Positions 34,617-44,333 of a DNA stretch of 59,981 nucleotides are shown piece after piece. The DNA is from Skermanella aerolata KACC 11604 (lineage in GTDB: Bacteria; Pseudomonadota; Alphaproteobacteria; Azospirillales; Azospirillaceae), in assembly GCF_000936425.1 (NCBI RefSeq), contig NZ_AVFK01000038.1, forward strand, positions 1 to 59,981, in the 5' to 3' direction. How positions within the stretch are numbered: position 1 is the stretch's first letter; every line of letters begins with the position of its first letter. The position numbers were made by a program, and so were the translations under genes. The notes under the pieces were generated by a model. That model had not been told where the DNA came from. It did not search any database and worked only from the letters and a program-made list of their open reading frames with translations.

Positions 34617-34894
34617 TCAATCACCTCTCCGCGCATGAGGAACTTCGCCAGCGCCGCCGTTGCGACGAAGCCGAGCAATGCTATGACCAGAGCCGATTCA
34701 AAGTACAGCGTGCTGCCGGTTCGTATGCCGAAGGTCAGCAGCAGCATCGTGGCGTTGACATAAAGGGTGTCCAGTCCAAGCACCCGGTCCTGCGCGCGCG
34801 GGCCGCGCAGCAACCTGTACACAGCACAGGCCATGGCCAGGGTCAGGAGGATCTGAGCCAGGAGAATGGACCAGCTCAACAGTTCCGTGGTCAT
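34613..34894 (-). CDS. mnhF: Mrp antiporter subunit F
   Basis: This 93-residue protein has three membrane helices with the subunit F pattern (RLLRGPRAQDRVLGLDTLYVNATMLLL). Both ends overlap neighbours by four bases, so the operon is tightly coupled. Confidence 0.93.
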   Translation of the reverse strand: MTTELLSWSILLAQILLTLAMACAVYRLLRGPRAQDRVLGLDTLYVNATMLLLTFGIRTGSTLYFESALVIALLGFVATAALAKFLMRGEVIE

Positions 34895-35379
34895 TCGAAT
34901 ATCTCCACCAGCCGCTTCTCATAGCGGTCCTTGATGATCCGCACCCATTCCTCCTCGTCGATCAAATCGAGGACGTGCAGAAGCATGGTGTTGTCGGCGG
35001 AATCATACTCGACCCAGAGGGTGCCGGGCGTGGCTGTGATGATGCAGGCCAGCGCCGCCAGGCCGTAGGGAGCGCGCATGTCGAGCGGAATTCTCACGAA
35101 ACCGGATTTCCGCTGCCGCGTCGCCGGAAGCAGGATAATCCGGGCAACGGCCCAGTTGGAGCGGACGATTTCGGCCAGAACCACCAGTGCGAGCCTGAAG
35201 GCCGCGCGCGGCCGCCGGAGCCTGGTCTTCGGCGGGGTGAGCGTCAGCAGCGCCCGCGCAGCACCGATCGCCAGGATGCTGCCCAGGATGATAGTCCCTG
35301 GGGTGAGGCTCCCGGTCAGCAGCAGCCACAGGACCAGCAGGGCCACGGTCAACAGGGGGAAAGGAAGCCACCGTCTCAT
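34891..35379 (-). CDS. mnhE: Mrp antiporter subunit E
   Basis: The 162-residue protein has two N-terminal helices and the conserved C-terminal domain RSNWAVARIILLP, then GLAALACIITATPGTLWVEYD and MLLHVLDLIDEEEWV. The start at 35379 is the one coupled to the end of mnhD (four-base overlap); the longer frame adds unrelated residues. Confidence 0.93.
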   Translation of the reverse strand: MRRWLPFPLLTVALLVLWLLLTGSLTPGTIILGSILAIGAARALLTLTPPKTRLRRPRAAFRLALVVLAEIVRSNWAVARIILLPATRQRKSGFVRIPLDMRAPYGLAALACIITATPGTLWVEYDSADNTMLLHVLDLIDEEEWVRIIKDRYEKRLVEIFE

Positions 35380-37004
35380 GGGCGACCTTTCTCGGCCCGC
35401 TCCGGGGCTCGAGGCGCCGGCACTACGCTCCGGACATAGTCCCGCGGCGCGTGGAGCGACTGGGCGGTTGCTTCCATGTAGCGCATGACCGGACCCGCCT
35501 GGATGGTGAGCGCCAGGCACAGGGCGAGCAGCAGCACAATCGGAACAACCTCACTCACCTGCACCCGCGGCACCTGCGCCGCCGGCGACGCCCAGAACAC
35601 GTCGATGCCGGTGCGGGTCATGGCGATGACTGTTGCCAGTCCAGACAGGATCAGGGCGGCGAGCAGCGCCCAGGTGGTGGCGGACACGCCGTCGCCGGAG
35701 CCGAGCAGGGGCGCCAGCATGGCGAATTTGGCGAGAAACCCGGAGAGAGGCGGCAGCCCCGCCAGCAGCAGGGCACAGCTGATGAAGCCCATGCCCAGCA
35801 CCGCCATGGTTCCCGGAATGGCGAGCCCCATTTCCTCCTCCTCATCCGCATCCTCATCGTCGCCGAACGCTTCCCGCGTCACGGCCAGCACGTCCGCTCC
35901 GACTTCCCGGCCGCGCTCGATCAGCTCGATCACAAGAAAGAAGGCGGCGATCGCGAGGACGGAGCTGGTCAGGTAGAAGAGCGCGCCGCCGGTCACCGCG
36001 ACCTGACCGGTGCCGATCGCCGCCAGCAGCGTACCGGAGGAGACCAGCACGCTGGCGCCAGCCAGCCGCGCCATGTTCTGCGTCGCCAGCACCGCCAGGG
36101 AGCCGAAGGCGATGGTCAGCAGCCCGCCGATCATCAGCCAGGCGCCGCCAAATCCAGCCGAGTCGCCTGCACTCTCACCGAACATCAGCAGCCACAGCCG
36201 GAGTACGGCGTAGATGCCGACCTTGCTCAGGATCGAGATGATGGCGGCCGAGGCAGTGCCGGCGGCAGCGTAGGTGGTGGGCAGCCAGAAGCCGAGGGGC
36301 CACATCCCTGCCTTGATCAGAAAGGCGATGCCCAGGATCGCGGCGCCGACTTCAACCAGGGCTCGATCCTCGGTCCGAAGACCGGCGATCCGGCCCGCGA
36401 GGTCGGCCATGTTGAGCGTGCCGGCGAGGCCGTAAATCATGCTCACCCCGATCAGGAAAAGCAGGGATGCCACCAGGTTGATCGCGACGTAGTGCAGACC
36501 TGCCCGGACACGGGCAATGCCGGAGCCGTGCAGGGCCAGCCCGTACGAGGCGGCCAGCATGACCTCGAAAAAGACGAACAGGTTGAAGAGATCACCGGTC
36601 AGGAAGGCGCCGTTGAGCCCCATCAGCTGGAACTGGAACAGGGGGTGAAAGTGGGCTCCCGCCCGCTGCCAGTGGGCCAGCGAGAACGTCAGGGCAGCAA
36701 GCCCGAGGACGGCGGTCAGCACCAGTATCAGTGCCGACAGACGATCCAGCACCAGCACGATGCCGAACAGCGAGGGCCAGTCGCCGAGCCGGTACACGCG
36801 CACTGCGGCCTCGTCCGTACCCCCAATTGCGCCGTCGGCCAGAAGCAGTAGCAGGAGCGCCGATGCGAGCTGCAGGAGCGCCGAGGTCATGCCGAACGCT
36901 GCCTTGAGCGGGCGCCGCCGCTCGCCGATCAGCAGCATCAGCGTTCCGGCCAGGAGCGGGATAACGATCGGCGCGATCGTCAGGTGGTCCATCCAGCCGC
37001 TCAA
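35376..37004 (-). CDS. mnhD: Mrp antiporter subunit D
   Basis: This 542-residue complex I-like antiporter subunit has about 14 helices, with the core motifs LMGLNGAFLTGDLFNLFVFFEVMLAASYGL, IKAGMWPLGFWLPTTYAAAGT and AGLPPLSGFLAKFAML. An acidic loop (EDADEEEEMG) lies at about residue 389. It is homologous to NuoM/N and forms a proton/cation path. It overlaps mnhC by ATGA. Confidence 0.95.
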   Translation of the reverse strand: MSGWMDHLTIAPIVIPLLAGTLMLLIGERRRPLKAAFGMTSALLQLASALLLLLLADGAIGGTDEAAVRVYRLGDWPSLFGIVLVLDRLSALILVLTAVLGLAALTFSLAHWQRAGAHFHPLFQFQLMGLNGAFLTGDLFNLFVFFEVMLAASYGLALHGSGIARVRAGLHYVAINLVASLLFLIGVSMIYGLAGTLNMADLAGRIAGLRTEDRALVEVGAAILGIAFLIKAGMWPLGFWLPTTYAAAGTASAAIISILSKVGIYAVLRLWLLMFGESAGDSAGFGGAWLMIGGLLTIAFGSLAVLATQNMARLAGASVLVSSGTLLAAIGTGQVAVTGGALFYLTSSVLAIAAFFLVIELIERGREVGADVLAVTREAFGDDEDADEEEEMGLAIPGTMAVLGMGFISCALLLAGLPPLSGFLAKFAMLAPLLGSGDGVSATTWALLAALILSGLATVIAMTRTGIDVFWASPAAQVPRVQVSEVVPIVLLLALCLALTIQAGPVMRYMEATAQSLHAPRDYVRSVVPAPRAPERAEKGRP

Positions 37005-37345
37005 CGCTCCTGCTCCTTTCCATCAACATGGTCGGTCCCTGTCAGGCCGCGCGCGGCGAGAAGCAGCACGAGAAACAGGGCGGTCGTGGCGAAGCCGATG
37101 ACGATGGCGGTGAGGACCAGCGCCTGGGGCACCGGGTCGGCGTGCAGGGCAAGGTCGCCCGCCATGCCTTTTTCCAGCACGGGGGCGGCACCCGTGCGGA
37201 GCCCGCCGGTCGAGAAGATGAACAGGTTGACGGCGTAGGACAGCAGCGAGAGGCCGATGATCACCTGAAAGGTGCGCGGCCGCAGCAGCAGCCAGACGCC
37301 GGATCCGGTCAGCACGCCGATACCGAGTGCCAGGATAAGCTCCAT
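37001..37345 (-). CDS. mnhC: Mrp antiporter subunit C
   Basis: This 114-residue NuoK-like protein has three helices and the motif TFQVIIGLSLLSYAVNLFIFSTG then DPVPQALVLTAIVIGFATTALFL. The start at 37345 overlaps the mnhAB stop by one base. Confidence 0.95.
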   Translation of the reverse strand: MELILALGIGVLTGSGVWLLLRPRTFQVIIGLSLLSYAVNLFIFSTGGLRTGAAPVLEKGMAGDLALHADPVPQALVLTAIVIGFATTALFLVLLLAARGLTGTDHVDGKEQER

Positions 37346-40311
37346 CAATCCTCTCCCGCCGGAACCTGCTGGGGCACCGGTGCCGGAACCTTCGCCGGTG
37401 CTGGATATGTGCCGACAATTCGCGGCGTGGCGCGGTGGCCGCGAACCGACTGGTGAGCGATCGCGATCAGCATCAGCACGGTGGCGCCGACCACGAGCGC
37501 GAACACGCCGATATCGAAGATCAGGGCGCTCGCGGTTGGAATTTCTCCGATGATGGGCAGATCCGCGTAAGCAAAGTAGGAGGTCAGGAAGGGCCGGCCG
37601 AACAGCCAGGCTGCCAGCCCGGTGCCGGTAGCGAGCAGCAGCCCGACGCCGATCCAGCGCAGCGGACTGATCCGCAAGCGGGCTTCGGCCCACTGTGTTC
37701 CGCCGACCATGTACTGGATGATTATCGCGATCGACGCGGTCAGCCCCGCTGAGAACCCGCCGCCCGGCAGGTCGTGACCGCGCAGCAGCAGGAACAGCGC
37801 CACCACGCAGATCACCGGGAACAGCAGCCGGGTAAGGACGGCGGGTATCAGCAGCCAGTCGGCGACGGTGTCGCCTTCCCGCCGGTCGGGTCGCGCAATG
37901 TCATAGGCGCTCTGGTCGCGCTGCTGCTCCGGGATGTCCACACTGTCCGGGGCCGGGCGGAAGCGCCGCAGCAGCGCATAGACGGTCAGCGCCACAGCCC
38001 CCAGCACGGTGATCTCGCCCAGGGTATCGAAGCCGCGGAAATCCACCAGGATCACGTTGACCACGTTGGTGCCGCCGCCCTCGCTGTAGGCCCGTTCCAG
38101 GAAGTGCTGCGCCAGGAGTTCGGGAGGGAACCGCGTCATCACGCTGAAAGCGAGGGCGGCCATGCCGGCGCCGGCCGTAACGGCGATGGCGAGGTCGCGC
38201 AGGCGGCGCGTCATGGTGATCGCCTCGGACGCGCGAGAACCAGGAACGTCGAAGCGCTTCGGCAGCCAGCGCAGCCCCAGCAGCAGCAGGACGGTGGTGA
38301 CGACCTCGACCAGCAGCTGCGTCAGGGCAAGATCGGGTGCCGAGAACCAGACGAAGGTCACGCAGACGACCAGCCCGGTGCCTCCGAGCAGGATCAGGGC
38401 GGCGAGCCGGTGAAACTTGGCCTGCCAAGCAGTGCCCAGAGCGCAGGCAGCACCAATGGCCCAGACCAGCGCCAGCACGGGATCGATGTCCGAGGGCGTC
38501 AGGTTGCCCGGCCCGGGCACACGGATGTAGACGGTCAGGGCAGCAGCAACAATCGCCACGCAAACCACCAGCCGCAGCTGGGGCTGCAGGCGCCGGGTGC
38601 CGAACAGGCCCTCGAGCGTGCGCGCGAGACGCCAGGAGAGAAAAACCATGGTCCGCTCGAACATGCGCCGGCCTTCCAGCCCGCGGATCACGGGGGGGCC
38701 ATCGATCCCCCTCAGCAGATGCCGCTGGAGTGCCAGGTAGAGAACGAAACCGACGGCCATCGCCGTCAGGCTCATCATCAGCGGCCGGTTGAAGCCGTGC
38801 CAGACTGCCAGGCTGTACTCGGGTGTTGTCGCACCAAGGGCGGAATGCGCCGCCATATCCAGGTAGGGCCCAACCGCAGCCGCCGGGAGAACGCCAATGA
38901 TGATGCAGGCGAGCACCAGGATCTCCACCGGGAACCGCATCCAGGCCGGCGGTTCGTGCGGCGTGTGGGGCAGCCCCACCGGGTCGGGACCGAAGAAGGC
39001 GCCGTGGATGAAGCGCAGGGAGTAGGCGACGCTGAAGGCACTTGCCAGCATGGCGGCGAAGGGCAGCACGGAGATGAACAGCGCAGATGACGCCTGGGCC
39101 GACAGGGCTTCGGCGAAGAACATCTCCTTGGAAAGGAAGCCGTTGAGCAGCGGCACGCCGGCCATGGCGGCAGCGGCGACCAGGGCCAGCCGTGCGGTGA
39201 AGGGCATGGAGCGGTTCAGCCCTGAAAGACGCCGGATGTCGCGTGTGCCCGTCTCGTGGTCGATGATGCCCACCGCCATGAACAGCGACGCCTTGAAGGC
39301 GGCATGATTGATGATGTGGAAGATGGCCGCCACCATGGCCAGCTCGCTGTTGAGGCCGAGCAGCAGCGTGATCAGCCCGAGGTGACTGATGGTCGAGTAG
39401 GCCAGCAGCCCTTTCAAGTCGTGCTGGAAGATCGCGATGTAGGCGCCGAGCAGCAGCGTGGCGAGGCCGGCCGACCCGACGATCCAGAACCATTCCTCCG
39501 TCCCTGACATCACTGGCCACAGGCGCGCCATCAGGAACACGCCTGCTTTCACGAGCGTCGCGGAGTGCAGGTAAGCCGACACCGGCGTCGGCGCCGCCAT
39601 GGCGTGCGGCAGCCAGAAATGGAACGGGAACTGCGCGCTCTTGGTCAACGCTCCCAGCAGGATCAGGACCAGGGCTGGCAGGTAGAGCGGATGCGACCGG
39701 ATCAGGTCGCCGGACGCCAGCACGCGGTCGAGGTCATAGCTGCCGACGATGTGGCCCAGGATCAGCACGCCGGCGAACAGGCATAGCCCGCCGGTGGCGG
39801 TGACGGTCAGCGCCATGCGGGCGCCATCGCGTGCGGCCGCCGTGTGGTGCCAGTAGCCGATCAGCAGGAACGAGAAGAGGCTGGTCATCTCCCAGAAGAA
39901 GACCAGCTGGATCAGGTTACCGGAGAGGACCATGCCGGTCATGGAACCCATGAAGGCAAGCAGGAAGGCAAAGAAGCGCGGTACCGGATCTTCCGCCGCC
40001 ATGTAGTATCGCGCATAAACCACCACCAGGCCCCCGACGCCCGACACCATCCCCGCGAAGAGCCAGGCGAAGCCGTCCATTCTCAGGGAGAAGTCGAGCC
40101 CGAGGGTTGGCATCCATTCGGACGCGTGGCGGACGACGCCGCCCGCCGCCACCGTCGGATAGGCGGCCCACACGAGAGCGAGCCCGACCAGGGTGGTAGC
40201 GCCCGCCAGCCACGCCGCGGCATTGCGTGCGTGGGTGGGCAGCAGCCCGGCTATGATCGCCCCGATAAAGGGGAGACTGACGGCGGCGATGAGCAGCAAG
40301 GCGTCTGGCAT
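37345..40311 (-). CDS. mnhA: Mrp antiporter subunit A fused to B
   Basis: The 988-residue protein has a NuoL-like MnhA part (to about residue 780; VFFWEMTSLFSFLLIGYW, TKSAQFPFHFWLPHAMAAPTPV, KEMFFAEALSAQ), the MnhA-specific C-terminal helices (VNVILVDFRGFDTLGEITVLG) and an MnhB domain (RGHDLPGGGFSAGLTASIAI, IFDIGVFALVVG). This A-B fusion and gene order A/B-C-D-E-F-G is the group 2 arrangement, as in the Sinorhizobium Pha system. It exports Na+ or K+ and supports pH and redox homeostasis. Confidence 0.95.
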   Translation of the reverse strand: MPDALLLIAAVSLPFIGAIIAGLLPTHARNAAAWLAGATTLVGLALVWAAYPTVAAGGVVRHASEWMPTLGLDFSLRMDGFAWLFAGMVSGVGGLVVVYARYYMAAEDPVPRFFAFLLAFMGSMTGMVLSGNLIQLVFFWEMTSLFSFLLIGYWHHTAAARDGARMALTVTATGGLCLFAGVLILGHIVGSYDLDRVLASGDLIRSHPLYLPALVLILLGALTKSAQFPFHFWLPHAMAAPTPVSAYLHSATLVKAGVFLMARLWPVMSGTEEWFWIVGSAGLATLLLGAYIAIFQHDLKGLLAYSTISHLGLITLLLGLNSELAMVAAIFHIINHAAFKASLFMAVGIIDHETGTRDIRRLSGLNRSMPFTARLALVAAAAMAGVPLLNGFLSKEMFFAEALSAQASSALFISVLPFAAMLASAFSVAYSLRFIHGAFFGPDPVGLPHTPHEPPAWMRFPVEILVLACIIIGVLPAAAVGPYLDMAAHSALGATTPEYSLAVWHGFNRPLMMSLTAMAVGFVLYLALQRHLLRGIDGPPVIRGLEGRRMFERTMVFLSWRLARTLEGLFGTRRLQPQLRLVVCVAIVAAALTVYIRVPGPGNLTPSDIDPVLALVWAIGAACALGTAWQAKFHRLAALILLGGTGLVVCVTFVWFSAPDLALTQLLVEVVTTVLLLLGLRWLPKRFDVPGSRASEAITMTRRLRDLAIAVTAGAGMAALAFSVMTRFPPELLAQHFLERAYSEGGGTNVVNVILVDFRGFDTLGEITVLGAVALTVYALLRRFRPAPDSVDIPEQQRDQSAYDIARPDRREGDTVADWLLIPAVLTRLLFPVICVVALFLLLRGHDLPGGGFSAGLTASIAIIIQYMVGGTQWAEARLRISPLRWIGVGLLLATGTGLAAWLFGRPFLTSYFAYADLPIIGEIPTASALIFDIGVFALVVGATVLMLIAIAHQSVRGHRATPRIVGTYPAPAKVPAPVPQQVPAGED

Positions 40312-40348
40312 GGTCCCCTGCGATCAAGTGTTGCGAGGCATGGAAATC

Positions 40349-40362
40349 ACCTGTTCACAGGT
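40349..40362. promoter_or_regulatory. Short palindrome upstream of the Mrp operon
   Basis: ACCTGT-TC-ACAGGT is centred about 45 bases upstream of the mnhA start. It is an operator candidate with no assigned regulator. Confidence 0.35.
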
Positions 40363-40400
40363 AAAGCGATAGTGTGGAGTGTCTGAGACTGGACAACCGA

Positions 40401-40883
40401 TCATGTCTCCTCCCGCGCGACGTCCGGTCCCGGAACAGTCAGCTGACGCACGAGTTCGACCACCTCCTCGGGCGTCTCCGCGAGGCGCAGGCGGCGCAGG
40501 GACTGCGGCTCGCGCAGCGCCCGGCAGATCTCGGATATGGTGGGTAAAATCCCCTTGCCGCCTCCCGCCGGCCAAAGCACCAGGAAAACGAGATCGACCG
40601 GCTCATCATCCCGGGCATCGAAATCGATCGGACGCTGGAGCCGGGTGAACAGAACGATCGGCGGATGTGTCCCGCTGAGCTCCGCATGGGGAAGTGCGAC
40701 GCCTCTGCCGAGTGCCGTGGAGCCGATCTGCTCCCGGTCCCGCAGGGCTTCGAGGATCTCCTGACTGGAGCGCCCGAGCCGGCTTGCCGCCTCATCCGAC
40801 AAGACTTCAAGCAAACTCCGCTTGTTGCCTGCGCTCACGTCGAGGATGACGTCCGCGACGGAAAGGAGGTCCGAAATCGCCAT
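40401..40883 (-). CDS. PTS IIA (PtsN-like) domain protein
   Basis: This 160-residue protein is a single EIIA(fructose/Ntr) domain, with the phosphorylation site His66 in ALGRGVALPHAEL and the downstream IVLFTRLQRPIDFDARDDEPVDLVFLVLWP. The start at 40883 has GGAG at the right distance. No IIB or IIC is nearby, so it is regulatory. PtsN-type proteins control K+ handling and stress responses; proximity to a cation antiporter operon fits, though it is inferred. Confidence 0.9.
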   Translation of the reverse strand: MAISDLLSVADVILDVSAGNKRSLLEVLSDEAASRLGRSSQEILEALRDREQIGSTALGRGVALPHAELSGTHPPIVLFTRLQRPIDFDARDDEPVDLVFLVLWPAGGGKGILPTISEICRALREPQSLRRLRLAETPEEVVELVRQLTVPGPDVAREET

Positions 40884-41523
40884 CCGTTTCTCCATAGTGG
40901 CGGTAAAACTGCCTCGTATTTCCGATGCTATCCACAACCTTTCATTTTCGGCCGTGGGCAAATGAAATGTTTATCCGTGACAGGCCTGCGCCTCATAGAC
41001 AGAGAGAGAAGAGATGGCAAGTCCTGCGGTCATTTAGCCGCAACGCCTTGACAGTCCTATGATGGAATGCCGCTTATCGAGTGACGAGACCTAATCCTTG
41101 ATGAGACTTGGGAGGAAGCGCAGCAAGAGGATCGACGACGATGTTGTGGGTAATAGGCTTTGGCACCGATTTGCCCCCGTGAATGCTGAAGTGGATCCAT
41201 CCTCTAAGTAAAATCCGCATGTCGCATGTCAACCAAAATGTACGATATTGACTGATGGAAGCAGCCTTTCCATCCAAGAGCCTGTCTTCGAACGAACCGG
41301 AGCGAAGGCCCTGTTGGAAATCATGCTTGGAGATACTATGCCGGCTATCGAGGGCTATTCATTGATTCTGATGGCCACCATCGGCTGAACAATACAACAA
41401 CTGCTCTGGTGGTTGAAGGCGCTGGAAGTCATGCCCGGCCGACGTCTCACAATGTTAGCCTTAGTCCGGCACCTCGGGTGCCGCAACCAACCTCCTCGAC
41501 ATCACAAAGGTCATTGCTCGCCG
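40884..41523. other. Long intergenic region, no supported gene
   Basis: These 640 bases hold only weak frames. A minus-strand frame at 41074-41277 (67 codons, containing IHFSIHGGKSVPKPITHNIV) and a plus-strand scrap at about 41285-41388 look mildly coding, but neither has a ribosome site. They may be remnants. Confidence 0.45.
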
Positions 41524-42120
41524 CTACCGGTAAATATCTCCCAAGTCGAAAATCTCGTATTGGTCGGCAAACTGATCCCAGCTGGCTACCCCATGGGCGT
41601 CCACAATGCGTTGGCAGGCCATCTCGATCGCCGCGTCAGGATCGGGACAGCCGGAGACATAGACCGTATCCATCAGAACAGGTCGAGAAATGCTGCCGGC
41701 CTGCACGTTTTTGTAGAAGTTGATCTGGCAAGGCTTTCTGTCTGAATGAGGAAAGCCGATGTCGCTGCGAGAAATAAGGCCGATCACGCGATCGGTTCGA
41801 TTGCGGACGGGGAGGCGTCGAACCCCACATTCAGCCATAATCTTTAACGCCGTGTCCGTCGTCTGATCGGCGTCACAGCAGATCGGTTCGCGTGACATGA
41901 TGGTTTCCACTTGAATCCGGTAGCTGTCCTGTCCCTGGGCCAGTGAGCGGACGACGAGATCCCGATCGGTCACGATGCCAACGAGCCGGTCGGGGCTCCC
42001 CACGAGCAGGCAACCAAGGTCGCGATCCCGCATCAGCCGGGCTGTCTCGACCAGCAATGTCGTCCCGTCGATGAAAATCCCGGGCTGTTCCATCACCTGC
42101 CTGACTTTTATACCTGACAT
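41524..42120 (-). CDS. CBS-domain-pair protein
   Basis: This 198-residue protein has two CBS motifs (about 7-60, VRQVMEQPGIFIDGTTLL, LVGIVTDRDLVVRS; about 70-125, VETIMSREPICCDADQTTDTALKIM, VIGLISRSDIG) that together usually bind adenosine nucleotides. A C-terminal extension of about 70 residues is unlike the usual stand-alone CBS protein. No output domain. It belongs to a run of CBS and Usp stress genes on this strand. Confidence 0.88.
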   Translation of the reverse strand: MSGIKVRQVMEQPGIFIDGTTLLVETARLMRDRDLGCLLVGSPDRLVGIVTDRDLVVRSLAQGQDSYRIQVETIMSREPICCDADQTTDTALKIMAECGVRRLPVRNRTDRVIGLISRSDIGFPHSDRKPCQINFYKNVQAGSISRPVLMDTVYVSGCPDPDAAIEMACQRIVDAHGVASWDQFADQYEIFDLGDIYR

Positions 42121-42229
42121 ATCATGATCCTCCGGTTTCCCTCTCTATCGGCTCCAGTCGGTACGGTCGCTTCGCAACAGCCTTTCAAGCTGGCACCCGC
42201 CCGTTTGCAACGTAGGCCGGGACATCCCC

Positions 42230-42492
42230 CTACAGCGTCGTGCCGTCGGCCCCGGCCGGCCGGGCGCGCGGCACCGAAACAGTGCTCGGGCTGAAGGTGC
42301 CGATGAAGTGGCGGTCGTGATGACCATGCCGATGCCCCGTCATAGCGTCGAGGTTCAGGACCGCCTCCAGCCCACTCTCCAGCATCGCCTCGATGGACGA
42401 GCGGATGTGCTGGCGCACCCGGCTTCGAGCGGATCGAACCAATCCTCCCCGAGCACTGGAACCGGAGACTCGTTGGCTGTAATCTTCTCCAT
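42230..42492 (-). pseudogene. IS256-family transposase N-terminal remnant
   Basis: Beginning at the ATG at 42492 the frame reads MEKITANESPVP and LGEDWFDPLEAG, then a one-base loss (near 42415) shifts to VRQHIRSSIEAMLESGLEAVL and GTFSPSTVSVPRARPAGADGTT. These are N-terminal IS256/mutator motifs (RxxIRxxIEAMLExELxAxL, then VPRAR). Only about 80 codons remain, with the DDE core lost. It is a dead fragment inside the stress cluster. Confidence 0.7.
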
Positions 42493-42597
42493 GGCGTGAT
42501 TCCCTGCGGCGATTGTCAGACCGCCGGTATGGGTTCCTCGCCTTCAGGAGATTACGCCGCCCGTCGGCTTCCCACCAACAGCGACACGACCCTGTGT

Positions 42598-43434
42598 TCA
42601 GCGAGACAGCAGCACTGGAAGTTGCAGCTGCCTCAGGATTCCGCTCGTGGCGCCGCCCAGCACGAAATCCCTCATGCGGGAATGCCCGAAGGCACCCATC
42701 ACGAGCATATCCGCTCCAACTTCTCGGGCATGCTCCTGTAGAGCTTGCGCGATGGGGCGACCCTGGCTCTGTACCCTTGCAACCATCGTTTGGATCTCGT
42801 GTCGCGTCAGATATTCCGCTAACCGGCTGCCAGGATCTTCTTCTGGCAAGGACTTCTCGTCGGTGACCGAGGCAATTGTGATGATCTGGGCTCGGCGCAG
42901 AAAATCACGGGCATCAGCTACCGCACGTGCCGCCACGCTGCTTCCATCCCATCCAATCATCACATGACCGAATGTCGCAACCGGCATCTCTTCCGGAACC
43001 AGCAGTGTTGGCCTGCCGGAGCCGAAGATAGCAGCTTCGGCGGTGGCCTGGAGTGCGTCGTTCTTAGACTCAAGGCCCACCATAACAAGATCATGGTAGC
43101 GACCATGAACAGCGACGGCATCTCCAAACGCCGCAGGGAGACACTCGATTTCAGTCGTTCGGAGTGAAATGCCCGCTGGCCCCGTCTCGTCTCTCATTGC
43201 CTGTACCAGTTCTTCTCCGCGGAGCCGGCATTTTTCCTTCGCGTCTCCGATCATGGCAGGCACGTCGATCAGCATATTGCCAAGTGCGCTGGAGACCCTT
43301 GGGATACTCACCTTGAGGACGAGCGCATGAACATCGGCGTCCAAATGGCGCGCGACAGCAGCAGCGTGAAGCGCTATTCCGTTCTCATCTGGCATCGGAT
43401 ATGTGTGCAGCGGCACAAGCATCTGTGTCTTCAT
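42598..43434 (-). CDS. Universal stress protein, tandem UspA domains
   Basis: This 278-residue protein has two Usp-like halves; the second has the nucleotide-binding signature GWDGSSVAARAVADA and GAFGHSRMRDFVLGGATSGIL. The first half is degenerate at that motif, as is common. It is cytoplasmic and associated with survival under low oxygen or energy limitation. The run of Usp and CBS genes here suggests one stress regulon. Confidence 0.9.
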   Translation of the reverse strand: MKTQMLVPLHTYPMPDENGIALHAAAVARHLDADVHALVLKVSIPRVSSALGNMLIDVPAMIGDAKEKCRLRGEELVQAMRDETGPAGISLRTTEIECLPAAFGDAVAVHGRYHDLVMVGLESKNDALQATAEAAIFGSGRPTLLVPEEMPVATFGHVMIGWDGSSVAARAVADARDFLRRAQIITIASVTDEKSLPEEDPGSRLAEYLTRHEIQTMVARVQSQGRPIAQALQEHAREVGADMLVMGAFGHSRMRDFVLGGATSGILRQLQLPVLLSR

Positions 43435-43545
43435 AGTGAATTCTCCCGTAGAGGGTTAGAGACACCGTCGTGAGGCCTCGGAAGTAAAGGCATCACCTGC
43501 TTCAAGACTTTGACTTGTCGCCAGAGCGTGCCCGGAAGGGCGCCG

Positions 43546-44241
43546 TCAGGGATACTCCATGCGCGGTTCGTCGATCTCGAGATGATCCTGCACTGAGCGG
43601 ACCCCGGGAATGATCATCGCTGCCGTCGCCAGTGCCCGCCGCTCTTCCCTGGAGGCAATTTTCCCGAACAGGTGCACGACGTTCTCGAACACCACGATTT
43701 TCGATGAGGGATCGAGGCGCCATCCATGGTTGGCGATTTCGGCAGTCAGCCTGGCTTCGATAGCTTTATCATCAAGCTCCTCCTTGGGCGCCGTCAAATC
43801 CTGGACCAGCAAAGCGCGAACGAGATCGAGGCGGCTGACAATACCAACCAGATTCCCTTCATCGACCACCGGCACGCGCTTGATGTTGCGGCTCGCCATA
43901 ATTTCAGCAATTTTCGACAGAGGCGTGTCCGATGTCACGGCAACGACGTTCCGGGTCATAACATCCGCCGCCGTTGTGCCGTGCGCTTTGACATAGGCCA
44001 CAGCTCTGCTCAGTCGTTCCAGAAGGGAGTCGGGTTCGCCAGCTCTCTGGGAAACGTCCGTACCAATCTCCGGTCGGCGCATCAGATCGCCTTCCGTGAC
44101 GATCCCGACCAGCCTGTCGTCGGCATCGACTACCGGCAGGGCGCTGATCCCGCGCTCGGAGAGGGTGGTTGCGATGTCCAACACCGATGTCTCGGGCCTG
44201 ACCCGCAGCACCCGCTCGGTCATGATATCTGCAGCGCGCAT
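43546..44241 (-). CDS. CBS pair plus BON domain protein
   Basis: This 231-residue protein has two CBS motifs (ADIMTERVLRVRPETSVLDIA; AADVMTRNVVAVTSDTPLSKIAEIM) and a C-terminal BON domain (about 155-225, IEARLTAEIANHGWRLDPS, VVFENVVHLFGKIASREERRALATAA). BON domains bind phospholipid or membrane surfaces, so this may sense energy state at the membrane. Function is inferred from domains only. Confidence 0.9.
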   Translation of the reverse strand: MRAADIMTERVLRVRPETSVLDIATTLSERGISALPVVDADDRLVGIVTEGDLMRRPEIGTDVSQRAGEPDSLLERLSRAVAYVKAHGTTAADVMTRNVVAVTSDTPLSKIAEIMASRNIKRVPVVDEGNLVGIVSRLDLVRALLVQDLTAPKEELDDKAIEARLTAEIANHGWRLDPSSKIVVFENVVHLFGKIASREERRALATAAMIIPGVRSVQDHLEIDEPRMEYP

Positions 44242-44333
44242 GAGATTTCCTTTCTTTCAAACACGGCATAATGGCCACGGCATGACGGTGACCGGGCTCT
44301 GAAGCCGCGACTGCGGCCGGGCAAACGGACCGG

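Noticed and set aside
35451-36851. 466-codon plus-strand frame opposite mnhD
   Set aside because: Antisense shadow of a hydrophobic membrane protein; low-complexity Gln/Gly/His composition.
41074-41277. 67-codon minus-strand frame in the long gap
   Set aside because: Mildly coding composition but no start signal; kept only as a possible remnant in the gap note.
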